A program made the position numbers and the translations under genes. Shown in pieces: positions 11,201 to 22,317 of a stretch of DNA of 64,000 nt. Below the pieces are notes generated by a model that worked only from the letters and a program-made list of their open reading frames with translations, did not search any database and was not told where the DNA came from. The first letter of the stretch is position 1. Each line of letters begins with the position of its first letter. This stretch comes from Edaphochlamys debaryana (lineage: Eukaryota; Chlorophyta; Chlorophyceae; Chlamydomonadales), in assembly GCA_016858145.1 (NCBI GenBank), contig JAEHOE010000021.1, positions 1,116,001 to 1,180,000 on the forward strand, written 5' to 3'.

Positions 11201-12992
11201 GCGTTGCCCCCTGCTGCCCTTGCCCCAGATGCCTCAATTCCGGAGGATGTGGAGGCACGGATTGCTGCCGCTTATGCCCATGATCCCTGGTTCCTGGACC
11301 TGGCTAACACGATTGGTCTTACCAAGCGTGGTGAGTTATGGTATCATGGTGACGCCCTGTACGTTCCTAATCGGGATGGCCTGCGTGAGCTAGTGCTGCG
11401 TTTGTGCCATGACCACCCCTCTGCTGGTCACGGTGGGGTGCACAAAACCGTGCACCTAGTGCAGCGCCATTTTTGGTGGCCTTGCTTGTGTCAGTCTGTA
11501 GAGGACTGGGTGCGCTCCTGTGACTCTTGTCAGCGTGTTAAGGCCGCTGCTCATAAGCCCTATGGCAAGTTATTGCCGCTTGAGATTCCTGCAGGCAAAT
11601 GGCAAGTGGTCACGATGGATTTCGTAACCGACCTGCCGCCTGAGGCTGATGGTCATGACACCATCTATGTGTTCGTTGACAAGCTCACCAAAATGGCTCA
11701 TTTCCGCGGAAAGGGAGAGAGTGGTGGCATCACTGCTGCCCAAGCCGCTGAGCTTTTATTCGACACTGTCGTGAAGCTTCATGGTTGGCCTCAAACCCTG
11801 ATCTGTGATCGGGATCCCAACTTCACGTCTGCCTTCTTTAAGGCCTTCGTGGCCCTCTATGGGGGAGAACTTCACATGTCCTCGTCCTATCATCCTCAGT
11901 CGGATGGACAGACAGAGTGCAAAATCGTGATCTTGAAGACACGTTGCGTCACTATGTTGCTGGTTCCCCAGAGAACTGGTCGCGTTATCTGTGCCTGTGG
12001 CGGAGTTTGCGCTGAACAACGCCTTTACTCCGGCAATTGGTTCCACTCCCTTCCGCCTCAACTACGGTTTTGATCCCCTGACGCCTGCCTCTTTGCTGGC
12101 GCGTCGTTTGGGGGGGGAGGAAGCTGCACGGCGTCGCGCCGAAGCACAACAGTTGGGCTCACCCCTGGCTGTGAATTTCGATGCTGAAATGCAGTCTGCG
12201 CTGCAGCGTGCAAGGCAGTGTCTGCGCGCTGCACGTGATCGCATGAAGGCTACTGCTGACGCTTGTCGCTTGGAGTGGGCTCCTTCTGTCGGTGACCTTG
12301 TGTTACTCGACACCCGACACCTAAGTGTGAAGGGACCACGCAAGTTGTTGCCTCGTTACGTAGGCCCTTTTCCTGTGGCCGCCAAAGTCAATGACGTTGC
12401 TTTCCGTCTTGATCTACCTCAAGGCTTACGGGTGCATCCCGTGTTCCACGTCTCTCTGCTCAAGTCCTATGCGGATGGCAAGCGGGTTCACCTGCCACCT
12501 CCCCCCGTCGTAGTCGATGGGCAGCTTGAGTACGAGGTGGCACAAATTGTTAAGTTCCATGATCTTGTACCCAAGGCTACTAGCTATGCTGGTACGCCCG
12601 CACACCAGTGTCGGAAGCAGCGTTTCTACCTGGTGTCTTGGAAGGGTCTGGACTCCTGCCACGATTCGTGGGAGCCTGCGCGCAATCTGACTAATTGTCC
12701 TGATGTCTTGCGCGAATTCTGGCAACACCATCCCATGCGTGATACTGCTGCTCCTAAGGGCTTGTTCCCTGAGCACAAGCGACGTGCTGCTATTGAGCCG
12801 TCTGCTCCTCCGGTGGTGCAGGCGCCGCACACCATGACTAAGGCTGGCCGCCCTGTGCGAGCCCCTGCGCGTCATAATGCGCTCTTTGCTATGCTGGGTA
12901 TTGAATGCGGCGTTCCTGCCTGCTTCCTGGCTAATCCTGCAGTGGTCGGACCTCTGCCGGGACGTGTCTTCGTCACCCCTGGCTCCATCTAA
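8213..12992 (+). pseudogene. pol: Retrotransposon Pol (PR-RT-RH-IN-chromodomain), broken
   Basis: Domains in order: aspartic protease with LLDTGC near 9174; reverse transcriptase with YLDDVLVYS near 10335; RNase H; integrase with an HHCC zinc region (about 11408-11535) and the DDE core (MDFVTDLP, ICDRDPN, SDGQTE); a GPF/Y-type module near 12350; and a C-terminal chromodomain with YLVSWKG and SWEP. Two lesions are visible. TAG at 10907-10909 sits where Ty3/gypsy RNases H carry the glutamate after Tyr-x3-Glu-Arg, probably GAG to TAG at a catalytic residue. The frame then shifts just after the integrase catalytic glutamate (about 11920-11990) and resumes as AEFALNNAF. No ATG is needed at the start if Pol is made by readthrough of the gag TAG. 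Confidence 0.9.
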
Positions 12993-13003
12993 GGGGGGAG
13001 GAC
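12991..13003 (+). other. Polypurine tract of the LTR element
   Basis: AAGGGGGGAGGA followed by C lies immediately before the 3' LTR, the expected position for the plus-strand DNA primer of an LTR retrotransposon. Confidence 0.75.
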
Positions 13004-13215
13004 TGTTACGTGCACACCTATAGTAGTTTTGAGAGCTCTCTTCTATTCCTGTATCCGACAACGGCCATGCTGTTGCTCGTGTTACCGGGACTAACGGTCT
13101 ATGCCGCTTGGCCAACGGTATGCCGTACCCCATTGGGGCCCGGTCCCTTATTGCCCTATGGGCGCCTTTCCTCAGTATCTTTCGATACTACCTTTCAGGA
13201 CTAGTGTACGTTACA
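13004..13215 (+). repeat. 3' LTR
   Basis: 212 bp, TGTTACGTGCAC to GTGTACGTTACA, with seven substitutions relative to the 5' LTR and no indels. Confidence 0.93.
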
Positions 13216-14091
13216 CGCTGGGTGGAAGTTGGGCCGCGCCATGAAACTGTTTCTTGCGCTGAGTCCGAGGTCGCAGCCTTGCAGATTTGGTAGGTGATGG
13301 TGTACTGAATTGCATGGCTCAGAGCTGTGAACGTTTGCCTCAGTTCTTACACCGATAGCGAACCTCCCTGGCGAACCCGTAAGTTGGCTCTAAGCCCCAT
13401 TGTCTCTATTAACCCCCTAAGCTGGACAGCAGGGAGCCAACGCGTGCTCCACCCACAGCCATAGCCAGACCGACCAATGTCCCTGACGCCCAGACATGGC
13501 GATGTCCTATGGCATCGTAGGCATCAGCCAGCACGCATGAATCCATGACCCTCTTGTGAACGCACGGCGGCCGCGAAGCTTTGACCCGAATTCCCCAGGA
13601 GGATCCAATGCTCAAATGCAAGCGTTAAGCGCCGACCCAATTGTGAAAGTGCTTCGTTATGGCCATGAGGACCAGTGCCCCCAAACGGCATTGCCCTCAT
13701 TCCTAGTGTCATTGCGAATCAGGCAGCTGAGCTAGCTCTTGTGCCTCCCCCAACAACCACTGTGCGCTTCGTCCCCCTTGGCACCAAGGCCTCCCCCAAA
13801 GCTCAGTGACATTGCGAATAGTCCCATTATGATGCGAGGCACCCTTCTCGGGCCCTACTCCAGGTCCAAGCTCCAAGGCCTCCCCCAGTGCTCAGGGACA
13901 TTGCAAAGACGGCCATGATGATGTGAGGGCCTATCCCCCCCCTCGCATTGCTCTGTGGACCAACGGTCCGAATCTGTGCGTAGTACCATGCTGCACTCCA
14001 AGGCTACGAAAGGTATGACTCCTATCCCGTGTTCAGCCATCAAGCTGCAGACTGCTCAGTTGTCACAGCATCGTCACCCCGGCTGGGCTTG
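13216..14091. other. Sequence between LTR element and Helitron gene
   Basis: No gene is recognisable. The 3' end of the Helitron (minus strand) should lie here, but I could not fix a hairpin followed by CTRR with confidence. Two imperfect direct repeats lie at 13785-13850 and 13871-13940. Confidence 0.4.
13785..13940. repeat. Imperfect direct repeat pair downstream of the Helitron gene
   Basis: CCAAGGCCTCCCCCA, then GCTCAG(T/G)GACATTGC and a C/T-ATGATG(A)TG tract, occurs twice about 87 bp apart. A third, weaker CATTGCGAAT match lies near 13711. These may be subterminal repeats of the Helitron. Confidence 0.55.
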
Positions 14092-17000
14092 TCAGTCGAG
14101 CGGCATGAGGTCCACGAGTGAGAGGGCCGTCAGTGGCTGCACGGGTGCGGCTGGTGCCGCAGCCGGCCCATGCTGCCCCCCGCCGGCGAGCACCAGGCCC
14201 GCAGCAGGGCCTGCTGGGGCGGGGGCAGTGGGAAGAGCATCCAGGTCCTCGAAGCCTGGGAGAACTACGGGGATGAAGTCCGCCGGGGTCAGGCGCCCCA
14301 CAATCTTGATGTGCCTCCACTCAGTCACGTGTGATAGCATGACGTACATCTGGCCTGGCGAGAAGACGTTGCGGGCGTGGATGATGGTGGGGCCGCACAG
14401 CGTTCCGCCCTGCAGGGGCATGGATGGCAGGAGGGGCGGGCCAGGGCGCAGCAGGGTAAGGGATGGAGCGAGAGCCCGGCAAGACAGGCCAGGAGTGCAT
14501 GATGCGAGAGAGCCTTTGAGTGCGTGCTGCCTCAGGACCGGGCGCAGCAGGGAAAGCTTGGGTTGGGGGTGACGGAGCAGTCTCATTGGCTTACCTACGA
14601 GCGATGGGCCGTGATGGCGTAGCCCAGGGCGAGGGGGATGGCCCGCTTGGAGTACTGCGTGCCGCTGTAGCAGTGTAACTCGCACGAGCGCTGGCTCACC
14701 CAGAGCTGCAACCCAGTTGCGTCCAGCCGCATGAGCACGGCCCGCACCAACTCCTGGCCCTCGCGGCTCTCCTTGTAGCGCAGGTCCATCACCACACCGG
14801 TGGCGCCGTTGGCGGCGCCCTTGCCCAGGTCGCAGTTCTCGAGCACCACGACCCTCGCTCCGACTGCCACGCGCTCCATGGTGCGGAACCGCTCCTCTCG
14901 CAGCCACAAGTCCAATGCCTCCACCGCCGGGGTGCCGTCGGGGACATCGTGTTGGATGGGGCACGCGTGCACCTCCTCCACCTTTCCCTTGCTGCGGAGC
15001 TTGGCCAGGAAGGCGTGGTTGTGGGCCTTGGCGTCGGCCACGTGAGTGCAGATGACGGTGGTGTCCGCGGTGGCGAGCAGGGGCACCATCTCGGGGGTGA
15101 TGTAGTGAGGGCTGCAGGCCGCAGGGTCGCGGCCAGGGGCCAAGTAGGGGTTGGAAGCGATGTGGCAGTCCTGGCAGATGCTTTGGGGCACGTTGAGCAT
15201 GAAGCCGTCAGCCTCAGCGGTGTGGCGCTGGCATTTGCAGACGGGCGGCAGCTGCAGGCGTGCAGATGGAGACAGGGGCGGACGGGAGGGCGTCAGGCAG
15301 CTGGGGTGAGGGCAGCAGTGTGCTTGGTGCAGGGCCTTCACACGCTGCCAGGCTAGGAACCTTTCTGTGGTGCTCAAGCTTTGGCCAAGGCCTGCCACTG
15401 TGAGGTTTGCCCTCCGCCTCCTCCCTCCCCTCCCCTTGCCCCTGGTGGTCCCCTGAAGCCCCATCCCACCTGCGCGTGGTCGCCAACAAGGATGAGGAGC
15501 TTGTGCTTCAGCGCGTCCTCCAGGCACTGGCAGCCTCCGGCGTGGAACAGGCGGGTGAGGATGAGCATGACCTCAACATCGGTCATCATGGAGAACTCGT
15601 CGATGATGAAGACGTCGGTGTTGCGTAGCACCTGTGACTTGGGGTGCAACTCAGACTGCGCCAACGCCCAGCTCTGCAGGCCCCGGCCGCTGACGGGCAG
15701 GTCGAAGGCCGAGTGGTTGGTGACGGTGAAGCGGCTGAGGCGCACAGCAGCCGCGCCAGTGCTGGCGGAGAGGTGCACCGTCTTGCCCGCCTGGCGCAGC
15801 TCGCGCCTGAGCTTCTTAGTCATGAAGGTCTTGCCACTGCCCGGCCCGCCCGTCAGCACAAGCAGGCCGCTGCTGCGCGTCTTGATGGCATCAACCACCA
15901 CCTGCTGCTCCGCAGTGTAGGGCGAGCCGTCCAGCTCTGCGAACTTGGTGGCAAGGGCCTCACGGATCGCAGACGTTGTTGCAGCCGCCGGAGGCCGGCG
16001 GCGACGGCTCGCCCGCCCCTCACCAGCTGCCGGGGCATCGCGCAGGCCGCCGTAGTTGACACCAAATGTGGCGGTATCGGGGTCAAGGTCATCGTCCATA
16101 CCCTCGGGCACCTCGTACTTGCTCAGGAGCGACGCCAGCAGGGCCTGCCGGCGCTGCGCGTTGAAGAGGTGGTACTTGGCATAGCTGCGGGTGGGGAGGG
16201 GCAGGGAGGGGCGTGGCAGGGGGTGCACAGGCAAGGGCGTGAGCAGGGAGAGCAACCAGCATGGTTGCCAAGTGAGAAGGGCTCCCGCGTCCCGGGTCCT
16301 GCTCTCTCACCCCTCACCCCAGGCCCCTCCCTGTCTGTTTCCTTTGCCCTGCCCTGAGCTCACCTCTCGAGGTGCACCTCCAGGTCGCTGGTGTTGCGCA
16401 CCAGCTCTCGCATGCGGCACTCCTCGAAGTAGGTGCGGCTGTCGTTGGCGGGGGACAGGAGGTTGTCCTCGTGATGGAAGGCGACGCTCTTGAGGAGCAG
16501 GTTGTAGAAGTAGCCCTCCAATCGTCGCCGGGTGCGGATCGCTGAAGCGCACGATGCGGGGCTCGGCGAGGCGGAAGACGTTAAGGTGCCCGTCCATGGT
16601 GGGGCCAATGAAGGTGCTCTTCGGCGGCCCTTGCCGGCGGGCCTCTCGCTGTGCCGCTGCTGCAGGGGTTGCTGGGCAGGCTGCTGGCCAGGCTGCTGCC
16701 CACGGCGTCGTTGCCTCCGAGTGCGGGGCTTGACGGGGACCAGGGCGTACTCCATGTAGAAGGAGGTGAACGTGGTGCCCTCCAGCTGCACGGGCCGGAG
16801 CATTGAGACCTTGACCGCCGGTGTCTGCAGTCGCGCGCCCGGCAGCACTGCCCGCGTCCTGGAGCTGCTGTCGATGGCCAGCACACTGGAGGACATATGG
16901 ACCTGCAAGGTTCGTGAATGGGGGACAACGGGAAGTGGGCTCGGTTGTGGGGCTGATGAGGGCATGAGGCTGGTGGGGCGAGCAGCAAGACATGTTGCCG

Positions 17001-20000
17001 TCCAGTCGAACTGGGGGGCCGCAGGTGCCGCAGGTGGGTCTGAGACCCTCCCACACACCGTGTTGATGTTGGCGCACATGAGCCAGGCCAGTGTGGGGCT
17101 GACGACGGTGGAGCACAAGAAGGCGTTGATGAGCTTCACGACGTAGGAGGGCTCCCCGTTGGCGGCAGGTGGGTCCTCAGGCAGGCCCAGCGCGACGTGG
17201 GACAGGTTCTCCAGCTTCAGTGTCCCGCACGGCTCGGCCTGCAGACCGGGGCACACGGTCAGTGGGCCAAGAAGAGGACAGGAGAGGACTTAGGCATAGA
17301 GCGCAGCCTGCAGTTCTCTTCTGCCTCGCCCCTGTACCCTCCACCTGGCAGCCCCCCAGGGCCTGCCTCGCCCCTCCAGAAGCACGTCAGCACCTGCCTT
17401 GACCCTCTGGCCACTCAGCCTGGGGGCCTTCACTCCCTCGGGCCCCTGACCCATCAGTCTCGGCTTTGCCCTCTGGGCAGCTTCTCCGGCCCTGACACGC
17501 CTGACTCCCCGTAATCCCTGCGAACCTTGAGCGCATACTCGAGGACGTAGAAGCTCCAGTCAGTGGAGGTAATACGCTGGATGTTCATGTGTGCACCCCA
17601 CAGCAGCGCCACAGTAGGGTGGTAAGGGGAGACGTTGCGGTGCGCCCACGAGGGCCGGAAATAGACGTACCGGCGGCAGGTGGGGTCAACGGTGGGGGTC
17701 GGGGAGTTGTATGGCTTCCACGGGAAGCCATACTGGTAGGTGCCGGACTTGCAGCAGCCTGGCTGCTTGGCCGGGGAGCAGCGGTGCATCTGCTTGCTCA
17801 TGACGTGCCGGAAGAGCTTCCGCTGCGGCTCATCCTCAGGCTCGTCCCATATGTCCTCCGTGATGGGGCAGGTCTTGTTGGAGACGTCGCCATGGTACGC
17901 CGCGGGGACGCAGGCAATGATCTCGGCGGAGACGCGCTCGACATCGTTGGGGTGGATCCACAGCAGGATGTGGGCATGGAGGCTCTGCCGGTTCTGCACC
18001 TCGTAGCGGGTGACGTGGTGCAGGATGCGGCCCAGGGGTGAGGCGGCGCGAGCGCTGCTGTCTCCCCGGCCCACCCTCAGCACCTTGTCCATGAAGAACC
18101 ACACGCGCTTGTGGAACAGGTACGCGTTCTCGGCTGGCGCGTCCTTCCAGGTGAAGCTTGAGCAGAACCTGCATGGAGCGAGGGCAGGGAGTGGATGCGG
18201 AGAAGTTAGGATGATGGTGGAATGGCACTGCCGAGCTCGATGTAAGGGCTGCTGACGGCTGCTGACAGCCCGCACTTGCTCTGATCCCACTGCTGCGCAC
18301 CAACACCTACGACCCAGTCGGTCTCAGTCCCTGGCTTACTTGTCCAAATGCTCCTCCATGGCCGCGACCTCGCCCCATCGGGTCATGGAGAGCTCATCGG
18401 CGGTGACGGTGAGGAAGATGATTGGCATGCCCCACCGGTCCACCAGCGCCAGCAGGTCCAGCAGGTTCTTGCGGTGCCAGCCCGGCGTGTTGGGGATGTT
18501 GGCGGGGAGGGAGTACTTGATCACGTGCTTGAGGATGGCCGCATCTGAGGCCCCTGGGTGGCTCTTCAGGTACGCACGTACGGCCTTCTCCAGGACAGCC
18601 TGCACCCATGGGCCCAGGCAGGAGGAGGCGGGGGACGTCAGGAGGGATGGGCACACAAGGTGCAGGCACCTGCAGACTCCACCCTAGCCCATCTTCGGCG
18701 TGCAACCTTGCCCATTTGCATGTTGCAACTCGGCTTCAGGCCTGGCCCTCGTCCCTCTTGGCTCTCCCCCGAACCCGTTTTGCAGCCCCCTCCCAGCAGC
18801 AGCCCCCCACATACCTTGTTGTTCTTGTTGTAAAGCATGATGGTCTGCCGGATAGTGTACATGAGCATCAGGTAGGGCTTGGTGAGCGTGTAGACGGAGA
18901 AGAAGCTGTAGGCGCGGAAGTTGAGGTACTGGACGAGCGTGTGCGGCCCTCCAAAGTACGCCGCCGTACCAAAGGGGAAGAGGAAAGGGAAGAGGGCAAC
19001 CTCGGCCGTGATGGGGTGGTCGGAGCCCGGGACACGCGCTGTGTTGGGGGAGGGCGAGCCGTCGGGCAGCATGATGATGTTGCCCGTCCCGCCGCCCTGC
19101 CGCCACCGCAACACGCCGCCGCCGTACAAAGTCGGCGGCGCCCGGTAAGCAGATGGTGGCGGCGCCACAGGCATCATGACGCTCAACAGTTCAGCTGCCA
19201 GCGTCCGCTCCTGGCCGCAGATCAGAGGTGCGCGCGCCCGCGCCTGGCTTACAAATCCAGCGACCACGTCGGCTGTGAGGAAGGGGCTGCCGATGTCCAC
19301 GTTGGGCTGCTCGGCCACCGACAGGAACGCACTGTAGATGGGGTTGTTGGCGATGCTCCACGCTAGCACCTCCTGGAGCCCGGCTGCCAAGAGGGCTCCC
19401 CGTGCAGCCGGCAGCGGGTTCCAGTTCAGCACAGCTCCTCCCAGCACTTGCGGCTGGGACAGGCGCATCGTGAAGAAGCCGTTCGCGTTGGCCAGGAAGC
19501 CCGCGCCGGCGTTGACCAGCGCCAGCTGCATCTGCAGCGGCGCCTCGAGGCTGCAGAGGGCTTGCACGTACTCAGGGGGAGGAAGGGCACGTGCTCCAGC
19601 CAGCAGTTGGTCCCCCTTCGGGTGCCCTCTGCGCAGTTGGGGCACAGGAGCCAGCTCGTGCCGTCCTCGCCGGTCATCTGGCCCGGGTGCAGGGCGTTGA
19701 GCAGAGCGTATGGCGGCGGGTGGCTGACGTCCATCTCATGCAGCTGCCACCCAGTCGTCTCCTCCGCTGCTGGGTGCTGTGTGATGCCGCACATGGCGCA
19801 GCATGCGTAGACGCTGAGCACCGCCACAAGGGCCTCCCAAGACGCCAGCCGCTCAGCAATGTTGCGGACCCTGGAAGCACCCCGCCAGGAGGCCGCCCAC
19901 AGGCCTGTCGGGAAGCGCTCATGCAAGGGGCGTTGGTTGACAGCAGTGGCGGCAGCAGGATGCGGCTCTGCCGCTGCCTGCACGGCCGCGGCAGCAGTCC

Positions 20001-20112
20001 TCGCCCGCCTCCGGCGTGGCACGGTGACCATGGCGGCGGCCAATCCTGCCTGATCAGGGGCCGCTGCTTCTGCTGCCGCCGCTCCTGGGGACGGGCACGC
20101 AGTGCTGGGCAT
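14092..20112 (-). pseudogene. Helitron Rep-helicase gene, 8 exons, damaged
   Basis: This encodes the rolling-circle transposase of a Helitron. Exons by phase-matched splice sites: 20112-18815, 18599-18340, 18168-17526, 17238-17059, 16902-16364, 16184-15470, 15251-14595 and 14409-14092. The N-terminal Helitron-like domain is in exon 1. The Rep endonuclease motif LHAHILLW (two metal-binding His) and the tyrosine motif YVLEYALKAEP lie in exon 3 and its junction with exon 4. A Pif1-like SF1 helicase follows, with GGPGSGKT (Walker A), FIIDEFSMM (Walker B), GDHAQ/LPPV rebuilt across an intron, and GQMYVMLSHV near the end. Damage: a frameshift near 19577, two compensating indels near 16635 and 16530, and TAG at 14595-14597 where helicases of this family have Gln. 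ATG 20112 is the first ATG in the frame. Confidence 0.88.
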
Positions 20113-20348
20113 GCCGCCATCGAGCGCAGCCACAATGGCGGCCACACGCGACACCGGGACGCGGTTATATAACCCTAAAATTATGAAGGTTATGGGGGGA
20201 GTCGGGTTTGGCGTTGAAGCACTGCAAGCTGGGGTTTAGGGTTTTGCTCTTACCTAATTGCTCTTACCTAACAACAACACAACAACACAACAACAACACG
20301 TGTTCCCTGCCTGCCCGCACCCCACCTCAACCCTCTGCCAATTACCAC
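20113..20348. promoter_or_regulatory. Shared upstream region of two divergent genes
   Basis: 236 bp separate the ATGs of the Helitron gene (minus) and the unknown protein (plus). A palindromic TTATATAA at 20165-20172 lies 53 bp from the Helitron ATG and could act as a TATA box in either direction. One telomere-like GGTTTAGGGTTTT lies near 20233. An ACAAC-type microsatellite at 20272-20299 marks the left edge of the unknown element. Confidence 0.4.
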
Positions 20349-21278
20349 ATGCAAGCCGCATTTTTTACCCCAGCCCCCTATCGCACTCGCCAAGAGGCGA
20401 GGAGAGAGGATGAGTTTCGGGCAGAGCAGGAGCGCGTGGAGTGCCCAGAAGTAGCGCGCATCCGGGAGGCCATGTCCTCGGCCCTTGCAGCACTCATCGA
20501 AAGGCTCATCGGACTTGAGCCTCTAATCCTTAAGGATTCGTTCCTCTGCCTCATCAACAGGCTGGGTGCCCTGGCCACCTCGGAGCTGGAGAAGGCGGCT
20601 CGGCGGGATGTGGCCATTTGGAGCGACGTCTCCAACATCACCTGGGAGCTCTCTGGCCTGGGAAACCGCGTCGACGGAGTCATCGCCGAGCTTGCTGTCC
20701 TGGAGGACCGCGCTGTTCTGCGGAGCGCGGCGCTCTCGGACACCATCAACACCAACACAACCGAACAGTCACACCAAATCGCCGCTGTCAACATTAAGAC
20801 CAACACCATTGCCAACAACGTCAAGCGGATGGAGGAGAACGTGGGCCAGGCGGAGCGGCTTCTCACGGTGTTCGCGGAGAACACCCCCATGGAAGACCGT
20901 GGACGGCTGCTGCTGCGGGCGGTCCCGGACCAGCTAGTGGAACGCCTCCACTCGGGGGACCTGTCGGGACTAGGGCCTTCGGACGGGGCTGCACTGAGTG
21001 CGTCAGTGCAGCGGAGCTGGAAGGGGGAGGGGGGATGGAATGTCGTGCTGGGGGTGACGCCTCGCCAGCGGGCTTCGATGCTGAAGGTGGATAAGGAGGT
21101 GCGCGCGGCGACGGGGGTGATTGTCGCGCCCTACCTGACCGCCCTCGGACGGGCAATGCGGAAGGAGCAGCAAGGCATCTTCGAAGTCCTGCGTGCCAAG
21201 CGGCTGCAGCCCCAATGGTGCAAGGGGGCGGACATTAGGTTCTTTGAGGGTGAGGGCTGGATGAAGTATGGGTTCTGA
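20349..21278 (+). CDS. Unknown 309-residue protein, copy 2
   Basis: Single-exon ORF of unknown function, about 88% identical to the protein at 1580-2509 and the same length when read from ATG 20349. Substitutions concentrate in the N-terminal 60% and are often conservative (Asp/Glu, Ile/Leu, Arg/Lys); residues about 205-309 are nearly unchanged, which suggests selection on protein function. A charged helical N terminus, an Asn/Thr-rich probable coiled coil and a Trp/Gly-rich C terminus can be seen, but no known domain. Its position beside the Helitron gene could mean it is cargo. However, similarity to copy 1 begins only at the microsatellite 70 bp upstream, so an independent insertion is more likely. 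Confidence 0.62.
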   Translation: MQAAFFTPAPYRTRQEARREDEFRAEQERVECPEVARIREAMSSALAALIERLIGLEPLILKDSFLCLINRLGALATSELEKAARRDVAIWSDVSNITWELSGLGNRVDGVIAELAVLEDRAVLRSAALSDTINTNTTEQSHQIAAVNIKTNTIANNVKRMEENVGQAERLLTVFAENTPMEDRGRLLLRAVPDQLVERLHSGDLSGLGPSDGAALSASVQRSWKGEGGWNVVLGVTPRQRASMLKVDKEVRAATGVIVAPYLTALGRAMRKEQQGIFEVLRAKRLQPQWCKGADIRFFEGEGWMKYGF

Positions 21279-21435
21279 CGGGGGTGCGGTAGGGTGTCCG
21301 TGTAACAGGGCCAAAAGCGGTCTATGGCCTGGATAGCCAGGCGGGGACAAGCCCCAGGGTGGCGACCCCCTAGCAGTGGTTCAACGACCAACAGTTGGCT
21401 GTTGCTAGGGTGGTGCTGGTATGGGAGGGCCATAC
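21279..21435 (+). other. Conserved hairpin-rich 3' tail, copy 2
   Basis: This aligns with 2510-2655. Hairpins: GCCTGG/CCAGGC at 21327-21342, GGGG/CCCC at 21343-21355 and GTATGG/CCATAC at about 21419-21435. An extra inverted repeat (CAACAG/CTGTTG) near 21390 is absent from copy 1. Confidence 0.5.
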
Positions 21436-21549
21436 TCAGTAGGTGGCGCTACACGCTTAACCTCTCTCAGCCTCGGCTTGGAGCTATCCTGGCGTTGAGT
21501 GAATCGGTGCATTCCGACTTCACGCCACGCCCTTTACCCTTTGCCCTTT

Positions 21550-22317
21550 GGCCTTTGCTCGGGCGCTGCGTGGCCCTCGCATCACAACCTATCGATCGTG
21601 CTGCGTCCTGCGGACGTGGTACCTCTGAATGTGTGCCCCCACCTGCGACCCGGGGCTGGGAGGCCGTGTCGTGGTTTGGACGCGTCGGCGTTGACCGATG
21701 TTGAAGCCCGCGATGTGTTCGCCGCTTGAGCGTCACCATATTTCCTTGGTATCGCGATACACCGCTTGGTGGCCTCGGAGGAAGGTCGGCATGCGTTTGG
21801 GCGCGCAGGAAATGCCGCTTGCACTCAGGAACGCTTTTGTAAACCAAGAGGCGCCTTTGAAAGCCCTAGTGATGTTGGTATGTGCTACGCTGCTCGCTTG
21901 AGCTGAGGCTGGTCTTCGCGGGCGCCGACTTGTGAAATGTCGCTGCGTCGCGTCGCGCGCCAGCTGACACACCGTGCTTACACTGCATGCGCTTATCTTG
22001 CCGCTTCTGGGTCGGGGGCCCTTTCCGCGCTTTTCGGGCGCGCGTCCGGGGCATCCATGCTCGCCGACGTCGCCCTCTCGCACGCGCTGCGGAGCTCACG
22101 AGCGGAGCCGGCTGGGTCTCTTGCCAAAAGTGCACTTTTGACTGTGCGCGCGACCTTGCTGACTCGCTCGCGTCGAGCTCGCTAGGCGTCGGCGGGCGCT
22201 GCTTCGCCATTGCGTCGCGCCCTATCCATCGCGCTGCGTCCGGCGGTCGATGGCGGCCTCCTGAATATTTCCCCCCGCCTGGCGACCCGGGGTCGGTCGA
22301 GTGGGCGGATCGCTAGT
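21550..22317. repeat. Satellite monomer, 5'-rearranged
   Basis: First, partly scrambled monomer of the array. Recognisable blocks are GTTTGGACGCGTCGGCGTTGACC, the GCTTGAGCTGAGGCTGG tract and the closing GACCCGGGGTCGGTCGAGTG. It ends at the junction motif beginning at 22318. Confidence 0.75.

Larger units (their letters stand above)
6737..13215 (+). mobile_element. Ty3/gypsy LTR retrotransposon (chromovirus), degenerate
   Basis: A 6,479-bp element with two 212-bp LTRs (6737-6948 and 13004-13215), each starting TGTTA and ending TACA. I count seven mismatches between the LTRs (about 97% identity), so the insertion is fairly young. A TGGTAGCGGGACG stretch directly after the 5' LTR is a candidate primer-binding site, and a purine run AAGGGGGGAGGA (12991-13002) lies just before the 3' LTR. 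Gene order is gag, protease, reverse transcriptase, RNase H, integrase and chromodomain, as in chromoviruses. The flanking pentamers (CTTTG and CGCTG) do not match, so I see no target-site duplication. A stop in RNase H and a frameshift in integrase make it non-autonomous as it stands. Confidence 0.93.

Noticed and set aside
6732..13220. Target-site duplication of the LTR element
   Set aside because: The five bases on each side (CTTTG and CGCTG) differ, so none is claimed.
13216..14091. Helitron 3' terminus (hairpin plus CTRR)
   Set aside because: Several CTAG/CTGG-like words exist, but none is preceded by a convincing hairpin and followed by T, so I do not place it.
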